Below are positions 8,176 to 16,149 of a stretch of 64,000 nt of DNA, one piece after another. A program made the translations under genes and the position numbers. How positions within the stretch are numbered: position 1 is the first letter of the stretch; each line of letters opens with the position of its first letter. The notes beneath the pieces are model-generated. The model did not search any database. It was not told the origin of the DNA and saw only the letters and a program-made list of their open reading frames with translations. The stretch is from assembly GCF_000716435.1 (NCBI RefSeq), contig NZ_JNWO01000006.1, forward strand, positions 124,001 through 188,000, in the 5' to 3' direction. The DNA is from Streptomyces xylophagus (GTDB taxonomy: Bacteria > Actinomycetota > Actinomycetes > Streptomycetales > Streptomycetaceae).

Positions 8176-9189
8176 TCACATCTCTACGACGACCTTGCCC
8201 TTGGCGTGGCCCTGTTCGAGATACGCGAAGGCGTCGGCGATCCGCGCGAACGGGAAGACCCGGTCGGTCACCGGCCGCAGCTCGCCCTTGTCGACCAGTC
8301 CGGCCAGCAGGTCGAGGTCCGCTCCGCTGGGGTGCATGAACAGGAACCGGTAGCCGACCCCCTGCTTCCGCGCCTGACGGCGGACCTTGGCACCGGCCAG
8401 CCACAGCGCGGCGGCGACCAGCGGGCCGGAGTCGAAGTCCTCGCGGGCGTTGACCGGCTCGGGCAGTCCCGCGACGGAGACCGTCTTCGCGCCCCGCTTG
8501 AGGACGGCGAAGCTGTCCCGCAGATCGTCCCCACCGGTCAGGTCGAACGCGCCGTCGTAGTCGCGAAGGACGTCCCTGAACTTCTCCCGCTGGTAGTCGA
8601 CGACAGTGGTGGCCCCGAGGGACCGCACCAGTTCCTCGCCACGGGGTGACGCGGTGGTGGCCACCTCCGCCCCCATCCAGGAGGCCAGCTGGATGGCGAG
8701 GGTGCCCACGCCTCCGGCCCCACCGGAGATGAACACCCGGTCGCCGGCGGTGACGCCCAGTTCGTCGCGCAGTCCCTGCAGAGCGGTCAGCCCGGCCAGC
8801 GGCAGCCCGGCCGCGTCGGCGAAGTCCAGCGAGTCGGGCATCTTCCCCACCAGCGCTTCGTCCACGACGGCGTAGTGCGCATAGGCACCCAACTTCTTCT
8901 TGTCGACCCTGGCGAACACCCGGTCCCCGACCGCGAACCGGGTGACGCCGGCACCGACCGCCTCGACCTCGCCGGACAGTTCACTCCCCGCCACCTGGGG
9001 CAGGTCGAGGCGCTGCACCAACCGCATCGCACCCTGGCGGACCTTGTAGTCGATCGGGTTCAGCCCCGCCGCCCGTACCCGGACGAGCACCTCGCCGGCG
9101 CCAGCCGTCGGCTCGGGGACCTCCCGCAGCTCCATGGCGCTCGCGTCCCCGTACCGGGTCAGCACGAATCCCTGCATGTCAGTGGCCAT
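8176..9189 (-). CDS. NADP-dependent quinone-oxidoreductase-like medium-chain reductase
   Basis: 337 aa from ATG 9189, which has GGGAGGGCGGG just upstream. It belongs to the zinc-free quinone reductase group of the MDR superfamily: GroES-like N-terminal domain (GFVLTRYGDASAMELREVPEP, GLNPIDYKVRQGAM, GSELSGEVEAVGAGVTRFAVGDRVFAR), then a Rossmann domain with GAGGVGTLAIQLASWMGAEV (about 150-170) and YLEQGHAKGKVVVEM at the C-terminus. It reduces quinones or enones with NADPH. It is divergent from the TetR gene at 9264, with 74 bp between them, so TetR probably represses it, perhaps sensing a reactive electrophile. Confidence 0.9.
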   Translation of the reverse strand: MATDMQGFVLTRYGDASAMELREVPEPTAGAGEVLVRVRAAGLNPIDYKVRQGAMRLVQRLDLPQVAGSELSGEVEAVGAGVTRFAVGDRVFARVDKKKLGAYAHYAVVDEALVGKMPDSLDFADAAGLPLAGLTALQGLRDELGVTAGDRVFISGGAGGVGTLAIQLASWMGAEVATTASPRGEELVRSLGATTVVDYQREKFRDVLRDYDGAFDLTGGDDLRDSFAVLKRGAKTVSVAGLPEPVNAREDFDSGPLVAAALWLAGAKVRRQARKQGVGYRFLFMHPSGADLDLLAGLVDKGELRPVTDRVFPFARIADAFAYLEQGHAKGKVVVEM

Positions 9190-9208
9190 CAGTAGCCCGC
9201 CCTCCCGA

Positions 9209-9227
9209 ATGTGTACGATGCTTACAT
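9209..9227. promoter_or_regulatory. Imperfect palindrome between reductase and TetR genes
   Basis: ATGT and ACAT flank an 11-bp core in the 74-bp divergent region. This AT-richer patch sits where the two promoters must lie and is a plausible TetR operator. Symmetry is limited to the outer bases. Confidence 0.35.
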
Positions 9228-9263
9228 CACGCTGCACGCCACGCTACGAGGGGGATGTGAGCA

Positions 9264-9848
9264 GTGTCAACTTCGGAGAAGCCCCGCTATCACCACGGTG
9301 ATCTGCGCGCGGCTCTGCTGGGCGCTGCCATGGATCTCCTGGAGGAGGACGACGGCGGCCTGTCGTTGCGCGCGGTGGCCCGCCGGGCCGGTGTCTCGGC
9401 GACCGCGCCCTACCGGCACTTCGCCGACAAGGATGAGCTGGAGTCCGAACTCGCGGCCCAGGGTTTCGCCGACCTGGGGCACCGCCTCGCCGCTGCCGCC
9501 GCGCAACCGGCGACCCCGGAGGACCTAGCCCAACTCGCCGTCAACTACGTCCGGTTCGCCCTGGACCGGCCGGCACTGTTCCGGCTCATGTTCGGCACCC
9601 CCTGCACCACCCCGGAGGACGCGCGCGCCGTCGCCGCGGCGGAACTCGGCGCGTTCGTCCTGACCCACGTGAGCCAGGCCTTCCCCCAGGCCGACGCCGA
9701 GGCCCTGGCCACGGCCAGCTGGTCACTAGTCCACGGCCTCGCGTTCCTGCACCTGGACGGCAAGCTCCCCTCGGGGAATGCGGAGGAGGTCGAGGCGCGG
9801 GTGACGGCGGCGATCACGGCGATTCTCGCGCTGCGGGGGACGGCCTGA
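9264..9848 (+). CDS. TetR/AcrR-family transcriptional regulator
   Basis: 194 aa. The N-terminal HTH is clear (HGDLRAALLGAAMDLLEEDDGGLSLRAVARRAGVSATAPYRHFADKDELESELAAQGF, about residues 10-66). The C-terminal ligand domain matches the WHG group (NYVRFALDRPALFRLMFG, SWSLVHGLAFLHLDGKL). Start GTG 9264 with GAGGGGG upstream. Divergent from the quinone-reductase-like gene, which is its probable target. Confidence 0.9.
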   Translation: MSTSEKPRYHHGDLRAALLGAAMDLLEEDDGGLSLRAVARRAGVSATAPYRHFADKDELESELAAQGFADLGHRLAAAAAQPATPEDLAQLAVNYVRFALDRPALFRLMFGTPCTTPEDARAVAAAELGAFVLTHVSQAFPQADAEALATASWSLVHGLAFLHLDGKLPSGNAEEVEARVTAAITAILALRGTA

Positions 9849-9956
9849 CGGGCTGATGGCGAGGGGGCCCGGTCGGTGACTGAGCGCGGGATTCCGCCTA
9901 CCCCGACCGGGTCGCGGCGGAGGCCACCGGCCCGCACGGGCCACGCGGCGACGGTC

Positions 9957-10772
9957 TCAGTCCCACCAGAACCGCCAACTGGACTGCCCCACCAGCCCGT
10001 TCGCGTACTCGGGGAACGGCGTCGGCGGATCGTCCACGATGTTGTCGGCGGTCGACAGCACATGCTCCAACGCGAGCCGCTCCGCATCCCCGACATCGAG
10101 AGGCGGCCGGGCGACCGACACGGTCAACGCACTCCCGAACCCCGCCACGACCCGCGCCCCGAACCGCTCCTCCCAACTGCGCAACAGCGCGCACATCAGG
10201 GGAAGCGGCGCCTCGGCCGCCCACCCCAGGATCGCCGGCACGTCGGCACTACGGCGAGCGGGCACAAGGGCGAGGGAACAGGTGTGCACGAAGGGTTCAG
10301 TACCGAGGACATCCGCTACGGTCCGCCGGGCAGCCTCATCCGGACTGACCCCGGCACCCGTGTCGGCCCCGCCCGCCGCGAGCCCGGGCCAGCTCTCGAA
10401 GGGCGGCCCCGGGTCGTGCGGCCAGGGCGCGACGTACTCCCGGACTTCCTCCGGCACGCTCGCCGCCCATTCCTCGTCCGACACCGGATTCGACCAGCGC
10501 GGCAGCCGTTGGCGCCGGTACTCGGCGAAGTCCGCCGCGAGCACGGCATCGAGCCGGATCGCGTCGATCTCGCCCAGGTCCTCGGGTCGGCCATGGTCAT
10601 CCGGCCAGCAGATGAACGGATACAGCCCCGTGACCTCGGCCGACTCCAGCAGCCGGGGCCACAACTCCGCGAGACCGTCCGGCAGTTCGTCGGAGAACCA
10701 CACCTCCACCTCCCCTCGGGTCTCGAAGCGGCCGGAGGGAAGGGAGATTTCGTTGGGCAGGGAGAAGACCAT
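9957..10772 (-). CDS. DUF4253-domain protein
   Basis: 271 aa, soluble, no signal peptide. The C-terminal part carries the DUF4253 pattern: LVPARRSADVPAILGWAAE, LMCALLRSWEERFGARVVAGFG, SVARPP, AERLALEHV and the terminal SSWRFWWD (about 165-271). The N-terminal half (LPSGRFETRGEVEVWFSDELPDGLAELWP) is acidic and less conserved. The function of DUF4253 proteins is not established; they are frequent in Streptomyces and sometimes lie near polymorphic toxin or immunity genes, but no toxin is visible here. It stands alone, convergent to the TetR gene. Confidence 0.8.
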   Translation of the reverse strand: MVFSLPNEISLPSGRFETRGEVEVWFSDELPDGLAELWPRLLESAEVTGLYPFICWPDDHGRPEDLGEIDAIRLDAVLAADFAEYRRQRLPRWSNPVSDEEWAASVPEEVREYVAPWPHDPGPPFESWPGLAAGGADTGAGVSPDEAARRTVADVLGTEPFVHTCSLALVPARRSADVPAILGWAAEAPLPLMCALLRSWEERFGARVVAGFGSALTVSVARPPLDVGDAERLALEHVLSTADNIVDDPPTPFPEYANGLVGQSSWRFWWD

Positions 10773-10899
10773 GGGGGGACGATAAGGGGGAGCACTGACA
10801 GTGGAGGTTGGGGCGAAGGGGAGAGCCGGGGCGGAGGTAAGTCGGTTCAGGACGAGGTGACTTGAGGGGCCCTTCTCGAAGAGGGTGTCTCTTGCCTCG

Positions 10900-11937
10900 T
10901 CACTGCCGGTGCTGTCCCGTCAGCCCCGCAAGAAAGGCATCCTCGGCCGCATAGTCGAAGTACCCCGCGAAGTACCCGTCGTCGACGGGAGGTCGTCCCT
11001 TCCCCGCCGCCTCCACCAGCCAGTCCAGTGCGGGTGCGATCGTGGTCGCGTAGGTCCCGGCCGCCCGGTAACCGAGCGCTGTCGCGGCGGAGGTGTCGAG
11101 GACGATCGGGTGCGGGGAGTCCCAGGGGGTGAAGCCCAGCCCGGGCGGTGCCGTACCGTCCAACAGGACTTCCTCCCACTCGTGGCCGAGGTACCCCGCG
11201 ATGGTCCGGCAGATCTCCCGCGCGCTAGGCGCGTCCGGATCGGCGCAGTTGAGGACACGGGTACCCGGCCGCCCGGCGACCGTCTCGATGAGCGCGGCGA
11301 GATTCGCGGCGGCGGTGGTGTGGACGACCCCGGTGCCCCCACGGGCCAGCAGCAGGACCGTACGACCGTCCAACACCCGCTTGACGACGGCCCATTCACG
11401 CGCCGGTGACGCCCCGATCCCGTGGATCTGCGACGGCCGCAACACGCTGATCGGTAACCCGCTCCCCAACACCACCTGCTCGGCGGCGACTTTGTTCGCG
11501 CCGTACCCCTCGCGCGAGCGGTAGTCGATGTCGCTCCTCGGCGCGAGTGTCGCCTGGCTCTCCCGGATCGGCCCCTCAAAACGAGGCGGCGTATCGGAGT
11601 TGACGTGATTGCCCGCCGCGTCGACGTACACGGCCCGACTGGAGATCACCACAGTGGACGCGGCATCCGCCGCCAGTGCCACCAACGACCCCGCGTCGGC
11701 CGCGGTGAAACAAAGACAGTCGACGAGCAGATCGGCCCCGGCCCCGAGAGCGGCCCGCGTCTGCCTCTCATCGGCACGTTCCGCCGCGATGAACTTCCCC
11801 CCAGCGGCGACCAGTTCGGTCGGCATCCGCGCCGGCTCCCGCCCGACGACATCCACCCGCCAACCACCCGCCAGCAACCGCAGCGCAGCCGCCCGCCCGA
11901 CAAGACCGGTTCCACCGAGAATCAGGGCACGAGGCAT
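10900..11937 (-). CDS. NAD-dependent epimerase/dehydratase family protein with a TTA codon
   Basis: 345 aa. The Rossmann motif GGTGLVGRAAALRLL begins at residue 8, there is an SSRAVYVDA strand (about 95), and a YGANKVAAE motif replaces the standard YxxxK (about 140). The extended SDR fold is typical of nucleotide-sugar epimerases and mRNA-binding CSP41-like reductases. The start ATG 11937 has no clear ribosome site. One leucine is encoded by TTA (complement 11455-11457, in GSGLPIS), so translation should need the bldA tRNA. A tandem repeat array lies immediately upstream and may separate the gene from normal promoter sequence. Confidence 0.8.
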   Translation of the reverse strand: MPRALILGGTGLVGRAAALRLLAGGWRVDVVGREPARMPTELVAAGGKFIAAERADERQTRAALGAGADLLVDCLCFTAADAGSLVALAADAASTVVISSRAVYVDAAGNHVNSDTPPRFEGPIRESQATLAPRSDIDYRSREGYGANKVAAEQVVLGSGLPISVLRPSQIHGIGASPAREWAVVKRVLDGRTVLLLARGGTGVVHTTAAANLAALIETVAGRPGTRVLNCADPDAPSAREICRTIAGYLGHEWEEVLLDGTAPPGLGFTPWDSPHPIVLDTSAATALGYRAAGTYATTIAPALDWLVEAAGKGRPPVDDGYFAGYFDYAAEDAFLAGLTGQHRQ

Positions 11938-11967
11938 TGGGGGATCGTAGGGCACGATCGCCCGAGA

Positions 11968-12435
11968 TCTCCCGCACTTTTCGAGTCCGGTCGCTCCAGC
12001 ACTTTTCCACGCTGGTCGGCGAAACCAAGCCTGTCCGGGCTCCCGCGAACTCCCGCACTTTTCAACGCCGGTCGGGGACACTCAGCCCGTCCAGCTCCCG
12101 GGACCTCCCGCACTTTTCAACGCTGTTCGGCGACACTCGACCCGTCCGGCGCCCGCGATCGCCCGTACTTTCCAACGCCGGTCGCTCCAGCACTTTTCCA
12201 CGCCGGTCGGCGAAATCCAGTCCGTCCGGCTCCAGCGACCTCCCGCACGTTCCACCGCGATCGTCTGCACTTTCCAACGCCGGCCCGCATCACCCAGCCT
12301 GTCCGGCTCCGGCGGTCTCCCCCGCTTTCCAACGCCGGTCGGCGAAATCCAGCCCGCCCCGCTCCCACGACCTCCCGCACTTTTCACCACAGGCCGGCAT
12401 CATCCAGCCCGTCCGGCGTTTGAGGACGAGGCCCC
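11968..12435. repeat. Degenerate tandem array, alternating ~55-bp and ~25-bp units
   Basis: About ten units begin with GCACTTTTCAACGCCGGTCG or a close variant, at roughly 11974, 11999, 12055, 12110, 12165, 12190, 12245, 12267, 12322 and 12376. Full units are about 55 bp and continue with CGAAATCCAGCCCGTCCGG and CTCCCGCGACCTCCC. Short units of 22-25 bp stop after the GGTCG part. The last unit runs into GTCCGGCGTTTGAGGACGAG, an intergenic element seen widely in Streptomyces (general knowledge). All frames stay open because of the base composition, but the encoded peptides are repeat artefacts. It fills the gap between the epimerase and LacI genes. Confidence 0.8.
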
Positions 12436-12455
12436 TTCAGGGCCGAAGCGGGGGC

Positions 12456-12475
12456 CTGGGGGCGGCAGCCCCCAG
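12456..12475. terminator. Hairpin downstream of the LacI gene
   Basis: CTGGGGGC and GCCCCCAG form an 8-bp stem around GGCA, 70 bp past the LacI stop, within the widespread Streptomyces intergenic element. No U-run follows. Confidence 0.4.
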
Positions 12476-12545
12476 CAACGCCCGCATCAACGAACAGCCC
12501 CTCAAAACCACCGGCACCGACAACGCCCCGCCCCGCCCCCCGGGG

Positions 12546-13592
12546 TCACTTCCGAGGCACCCCAGAAGACCCCCGAACCATCAACTCCCCCCGAACCGTC
12601 GCGATCCCCCCCGGCGGCGGCTCCTCCCGCCCCATCGCGATCCGCCCCGCCCGAGCCCCCGCCTCCGACAACGGCAACCGCACCGTCGTAAGAGAAGGCA
12701 CCGCATCCACACTGAACGGCAGATCGTCGAACCCGGCGACGGAGACGTCGTCCGGAATCCGCAGCCCGGACTCCCGCAGCGCCGCACTCGCCCCCACCGC
12801 GACGGAGTCGTTCGCCGCGACCACGGCGGTCAACGACGGGTCCCGCCGCAACAGCTCCAGCGTGGCCTCGTACCCCGACCGCCGGTCGTACCGCCCGTGC
12901 ACGGTCCACCGGGGATCCTCGTCGATCCCGTGCGCGGCCAGCGCCTCACGGTGACCCTCCAGCCGGTGCCGAGTGGTCGTGCGTTCCTCCGGCCCCGCGA
13001 TGTAGCCCAGCCGTCGATGCCCGAGCCCGATCAGGTGCTCGGTCAGCTCCCGGCCACCCCCACGGTTGTCGAACGTCAACGCGAACGCCCCCGTGTCCGG
13101 CGCCGGCGGCCGTCCGCACAGGACCACCCGCGTCCCCGCCTCCCCGAGCTTCCGCAGCTTCGCCGCCACGGCGGCCGCGTGCGGCGCGTTCTCCATGGCG
13201 CCACCCGTCAGGACGACGGCCGCCGCCCGCTGCCGTTGCAGCAGGGTCAGGTACGTCAGCTCGCGCTCCGGAGAGCCCCCTGTGTTGCACACCACAGCCA
13301 GCCGCTCCCCGCCCGCACGCCCGCCCGGCCCCCCGATCTCGGACTGGATCGCGCTCGCCATGATCCCGAAGAAGGGGTCGGCGATGTCGTTGACGAGAAT
13401 CCCGACCAGATCCGACGTGGCCGCGGCAAGCGCGCTCGCGGGACCGTTGAGCACGTAGTCGAGCTCGTCGACCGCACGCAGCACCCGCTCCCGCGTGGTC
13501 GCCGCGACCGGGTAGTTGCCGTTCAGTACGCGCGACACCGTCGCGGGGGAGACCTGGGCGCGGGCCGCCACGTCCGCCAGGGTCACCGTCAT
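12546..13592 (-). CDS. LacI-family transcriptional regulator
   Basis: 348 aa. The N-terminal HTH and hinge are textbook (TLADVAARAQVSPATVSRVLNGNYPVAATTRERVLRAVDELDYVLNG, residues 3-48), followed by the sugar-binding core (VGILVNDIADPFFGIMASAI; LIGLGHRRLGYIAGPE; AANDSVAVGASAALRESGLRIPDDVSVAGFDDLPFS). Start ATG 13592 with GGAGGA 8 nt upstream; in-frame extension to 13931 would run through the promoter region. It is divergent from the dehydrogenase-DUF993-isomerase operon at 13844 and is its probable repressor. The GTCGTACGAC palindrome 28 bp upstream suggests autoregulation. Confidence 0.93.
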   Translation of the reverse strand: MTVTLADVAARAQVSPATVSRVLNGNYPVAATTRERVLRAVDELDYVLNGPASALAAATSDLVGILVNDIADPFFGIMASAIQSEIGGPGGRAGGERLAVVCNTGGSPERELTYLTLLQRQRAAAVVLTGGAMENAPHAAAVAAKLRKLGEAGTRVVLCGRPPAPDTGAFALTFDNRGGGRELTEHLIGLGHRRLGYIAGPEERTTTRHRLEGHREALAAHGIDEDPRWTVHGRYDRRSGYEATLELLRRDPSLTAVVAANDSVAVGASAALRESGLRIPDDVSVAGFDDLPFSVDAVPSLTTVRLPLSEAGARAGRIAMGREEPPPGGIATVRGELMVRGSSGVPRK

Positions 13593-13619
13593 GTCGTTCG
13601 TCCTCCGGTCGCGCATCTT

Positions 13620-13629
13620 GTCGTACGAC
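13620..13629. promoter_or_regulatory. Perfect 10-bp palindrome ahead of the LacI gene
   Basis: GTCGTACGAC, 28 bp upstream of the LacI start codon, is the sort of short symmetric site LacI proteins bind. It is probably an autoregulatory operator (inference). Confidence 0.4.
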
Positions 13630-13726
13630 GTTGTACATAGGCTGCTCAAAGGAAGCCCCCGTCCGAGCAGACGATAAGGCCATCCACCCCTGTCGTTCGC
13701 CCCCTCGAACAACTCGACCCCATCAC

Positions 13727-13781
13727 GGTCTTGTACAGACCAGTGGGCAAAGGCTAGCTTCTGCATATATAGAAAGCGCTT
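13727..13781 (+). promoter_or_regulatory. Promoter and LacI-type operator of the 13844 operon
   Basis: TTGTAC (13731-13736) and TAGCTT (13754-13759) are 17 bp apart and fit a sigma-HrdB promoter. AAGCGCTT (13774-13781), in GAAAGCGCTTGC, is a symmetric site with the central CG typical of LacI operators and lies just after the predicted start of transcription. GGTCT and AGACC arms around the -35 (13727-13741) may be a second element. Confidence 0.5.
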
Positions 13782-13843
13782 GCTGCATGCATGGGACATG
13801 CGGTGAGACATGCGTGGAGACGCATGTGGACGAAGGGAAACAC

Positions 13844-15001
13844 GTGACACGCAAGACGGTGCGTATCGCCATGAACGGCGTGACCGGGCGCATGGGCTAC
13901 CGACAGCACCTCGTCCGCTCGATCCTCGCACTACGAGAGCAGGGTGGTCTAGACCTCGGCGACGGAACCGTGCTGTGGCCGGAACCGATCCTCGTCGGCC
14001 GCCGTGAGCACGCGCTGAAGGCGCTTGCCGAGCAGCACGGACTGGACCCGGAGAACATCTCCACGGACGTCGACGCGGTCCTCGCCGACCCGACCGTGGA
14101 CATCTACTTCGACTCCCAGGTGACCTCGGCCCGCGAGGGGGCGCTCAAGAAGGCCATCGCGGCCGGGAAGCACATCTACACCGAGAAGCCGACGGCCACC
14201 GACTTCGAGGGCGCGCTGGAACTCGCCCGCCTCGCCGACGCCGCCGGCATCAAGCACGGCGTCGTCCAGGACAAGCTGTTCCTCCCCGGCCTGCTCAAGC
14301 TGAAGCGGCTCATCGACGGCGGCTTCTTCGGCCGGATCCTGTCCATCCGGGGCGAGTTCGGCTACTGGGTCTTCGAGGGCGACTGGCAGAGTGCCCAGCG
14401 CCCGTCGTGGAACTACCGCTCGGAGGACGGCGGCGGCATCGTCGTCGACATGTTCCCGCACTGGGAGTACGTCCTCCACGAGCTGTTCGGCCGCGTGAAG
14501 TCCGTCCAGGCCATCGCCGCCACCCACATCCCGCAGCGCTGGGACGAGAACGGCAAGCCCTACGACGCCACCGCCGACGACTCCGCCTACGGCATCTTCG
14601 AGCTCGACAGCGGCGCCATCGCCCAGATCAACTCCTCCTGGGCCGTCCGTGTCAACCGCGACGAGCTCGTCGAGTTCCAGGTCGACGGGACCGAGGGCTC
14701 GGCCGTCGCCGGGCTGCGCAACTGCCGTGCCCAGCACCGCAGTTCCACCCCCAAGCCGGTCTGGAACCCGGACCTCCCCGTCACCGAGGTCTTCCGCGAC
14801 CAGTGGCAGGAAGTGCCGGACAACACCGAGTTCGACAACGGCTTCAAGGCCCAGTGGGAGCTGTTCCTCCGCCACGTCTACGCCGACGCCCCCTACCACT
14901 GGGACCTCCTGGCCGGCGCCCGCGGCGTCCAGCTCGCCGAGCTGGGCCTGAAGTCGTCCGCCGAGGGCCGCCGTTTCGACGTACCGGAGATCACCCTGTG
15001 A
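13844..15001 (+). CDS. Gfo/Idh/MocA-family oxidoreductase
   Basis: 385 aa from GTG 13844 with GAAGGG 6 nt upstream. The NAD-binding N-terminus carries AMNGVTGRMGYRQHLVRSILAL (about 9-30) and GKHIYTEKPTATDFEGALEL (about 108-127), where EKP is the conserved family motif that contributes the catalytic Lys. The C-terminal substrate domain includes WNYRSEDGGGIVVDMFPHWEYVLHELFG with the expected Asp and His. Family members oxidise sugars, inositols or sugar acids. First gene of a three-gene operon (4-bp overlaps) opposite a LacI repressor. The substrate is unknown; the following genes point to stepwise breakdown of a carbohydrate or polyol. Confidence 0.9.
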   Translation: MTRKTVRIAMNGVTGRMGYRQHLVRSILALREQGGLDLGDGTVLWPEPILVGRREHALKALAEQHGLDPENISTDVDAVLADPTVDIYFDSQVTSAREGALKKAIAAGKHIYTEKPTATDFEGALELARLADAAGIKHGVVQDKLFLPGLLKLKRLIDGGFFGRILSIRGEFGYWVFEGDWQSAQRPSWNYRSEDGGGIVVDMFPHWEYVLHELFGRVKSVQAIAATHIPQRWDENGKPYDATADDSAYGIFELDSGAIAQINSSWAVRVNRDELVEFQVDGTEGSAVAGLRNCRAQHRSSTPKPVWNPDLPVTEVFRDQWQEVPDNTEFDNGFKAQWELFLRHVYADAPYHWDLLAGARGVQLAELGLKSSAEGRRFDVPEITL

Positions 15002-16149
15002 CCATCCAACTCCCGGACTTCAAGGGCGGGTTGCGGCCCTACGAACCCCGTCCCGAACCCTTCGCCGTCACCTCCGGCACCCCCTTCACCTCGCGTACGG
15101 TGTTCTCGGCGGCGCATGTCGTCGCGGACCCGTTCGCCGACACGAGCCCCGACTCGCCCGCCGCCGTCGACTGGGACGCCACCCTCGCCTTCCGCCGCCA
15201 CCTGTGGTCGCACGGGCTCGGTGTCGCCGAGGCGATGGACACCGCCCAGCGCGGGATGGGCCTGGACTGGGCGGGCGCGGCCGAGCTGATCCGCCGAAGT
15301 GCCGCCGAGGCCAAGGCCGTTGGCGGCCGGATCGCCTGCGGTGTCGGCACCGACCAGATCACCGGCGGCACCCTGGCCGACGTACAGGCCGCGTACGAGG
15401 AGCAGTTGGCCCTCGTCGAGGAGTCCGGCGCGCAGGCCATCCTGATGGCTTCGCGGGCGCTCGCGGCCGTCGCGAAGGGACCCGAGGACTACCTGGAGGT
15501 CTACGGTCACCTCCTGCGCCAGTCCGCCGAGCCCGTCGTCCTGCACTGGCTGGGCCCGATGTTCGACCCGGCCCTGGAGGGCTACTGGGGCTCGTCCGAC
15601 CTGGACGCGGCCACCGACACGTTCCTCGAAGTCATCGCGGCCCACCCCGACAAGGTGGACGGCATCAAGGTGTCGCTCCTGGAGGCTCAGCGGGAGATCG
15701 ACATCCGGCGCCGACTGCCGAAGGGCGTCCGCTGCTACACCGGCGACGACTTCAACTACCCCGAGCTGATCGCGGGCGACGACCAGGGCTTCAGCCACGC
15801 CCTGCTCGGCATCTTCGACCCGCTCGGCCCGCTGGCGGCGGAGGCTGTCCGCGTCCTGGACACCGGGAACACGGCCGGCTTCCGTGAACTCCTCGACCCC
15901 ACCGTCGAGTTGTCCCGCCACCTCTTCCAGACACCGACCCGCTTCTACAAGACGGGCGTGGTGTTCCTGGCCTGGCTCGCGGGCCACCAGTCGCACTTCA
16001 CCATGGTCGGCGGCCTCCAATCCGCCCGCTCCCTCCCGCACTTCGCCCGCGCCTACGAACTCGCCGACGGCCTGGGCCTGTTCCCCGACCCGAAGCTCGC
16101 GGAGGAACGGATGAAGAACCTGCTCGCCCTGTACGGAGTGACCCAGTGA
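14998..16149 (+). CDS. DUF993 dihydrodipicolinate-synthase-like protein
   Basis: 383 aa. GTG 14998 overlaps the previous stop by 4 bp, which indicates translational coupling. The sequence fits DUF993, a remote branch of the DHDPS/NAL class I aldolase superfamily: TLAFRRHLWSHGLGVAEAMDTAQRGMG (about 62-88), ACGVGTDQITGG, HWLGPMFDPALEGYWGS, VDGIKVSLLEAQREIDIR and GDDFNYPELIAGDDQGFSHALLGIFDPLGPLAAEA. A Lys in GIKVSLL lies where a Schiff-base lysine would be expected. A retro-aldol or dehydratase step is likely. It is nearly always found with the neighbouring dehydrogenase and isomerase types (recalled, not checked). Confidence 0.85.
   Translation: MTIQLPDFKGGLRPYEPRPEPFAVTSGTPFTSRTVFSAAHVVADPFADTSPDSPAAVDWDATLAFRRHLWSHGLGVAEAMDTAQRGMGLDWAGAAELIRRSAAEAKAVGGRIACGVGTDQITGGTLADVQAAYEEQLALVEESGAQAILMASRALAAVAKGPEDYLEVYGHLLRQSAEPVVLHWLGPMFDPALEGYWGSSDLDAATDTFLEVIAAHPDKVDGIKVSLLEAQREIDIRRRLPKGVRCYTGDDFNYPELIAGDDQGFSHALLGIFDPLGPLAAEAVRVLDTGNTAGFRELLDPTVELSRHLFQTPTRFYKTGVVFLAWLAGHQSHFTMVGGLQSARSLPHFARAYELADGLGLFPDPKLAEERMKNLLALYGVTQ

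Noticed and set aside
11968..12435. Array considered as CRISPR
   Set aside because: Units are 55 or 25 bp, diverged along the whole length, with no constant repeat and unique spacers, and no cas genes are present.
11937..13640. Long open frame over the repeat array and LacI gene
   Set aside because: The peptide is an artefact of the repeat (repeated HFSTLV-like words) and the antisense of LacI.
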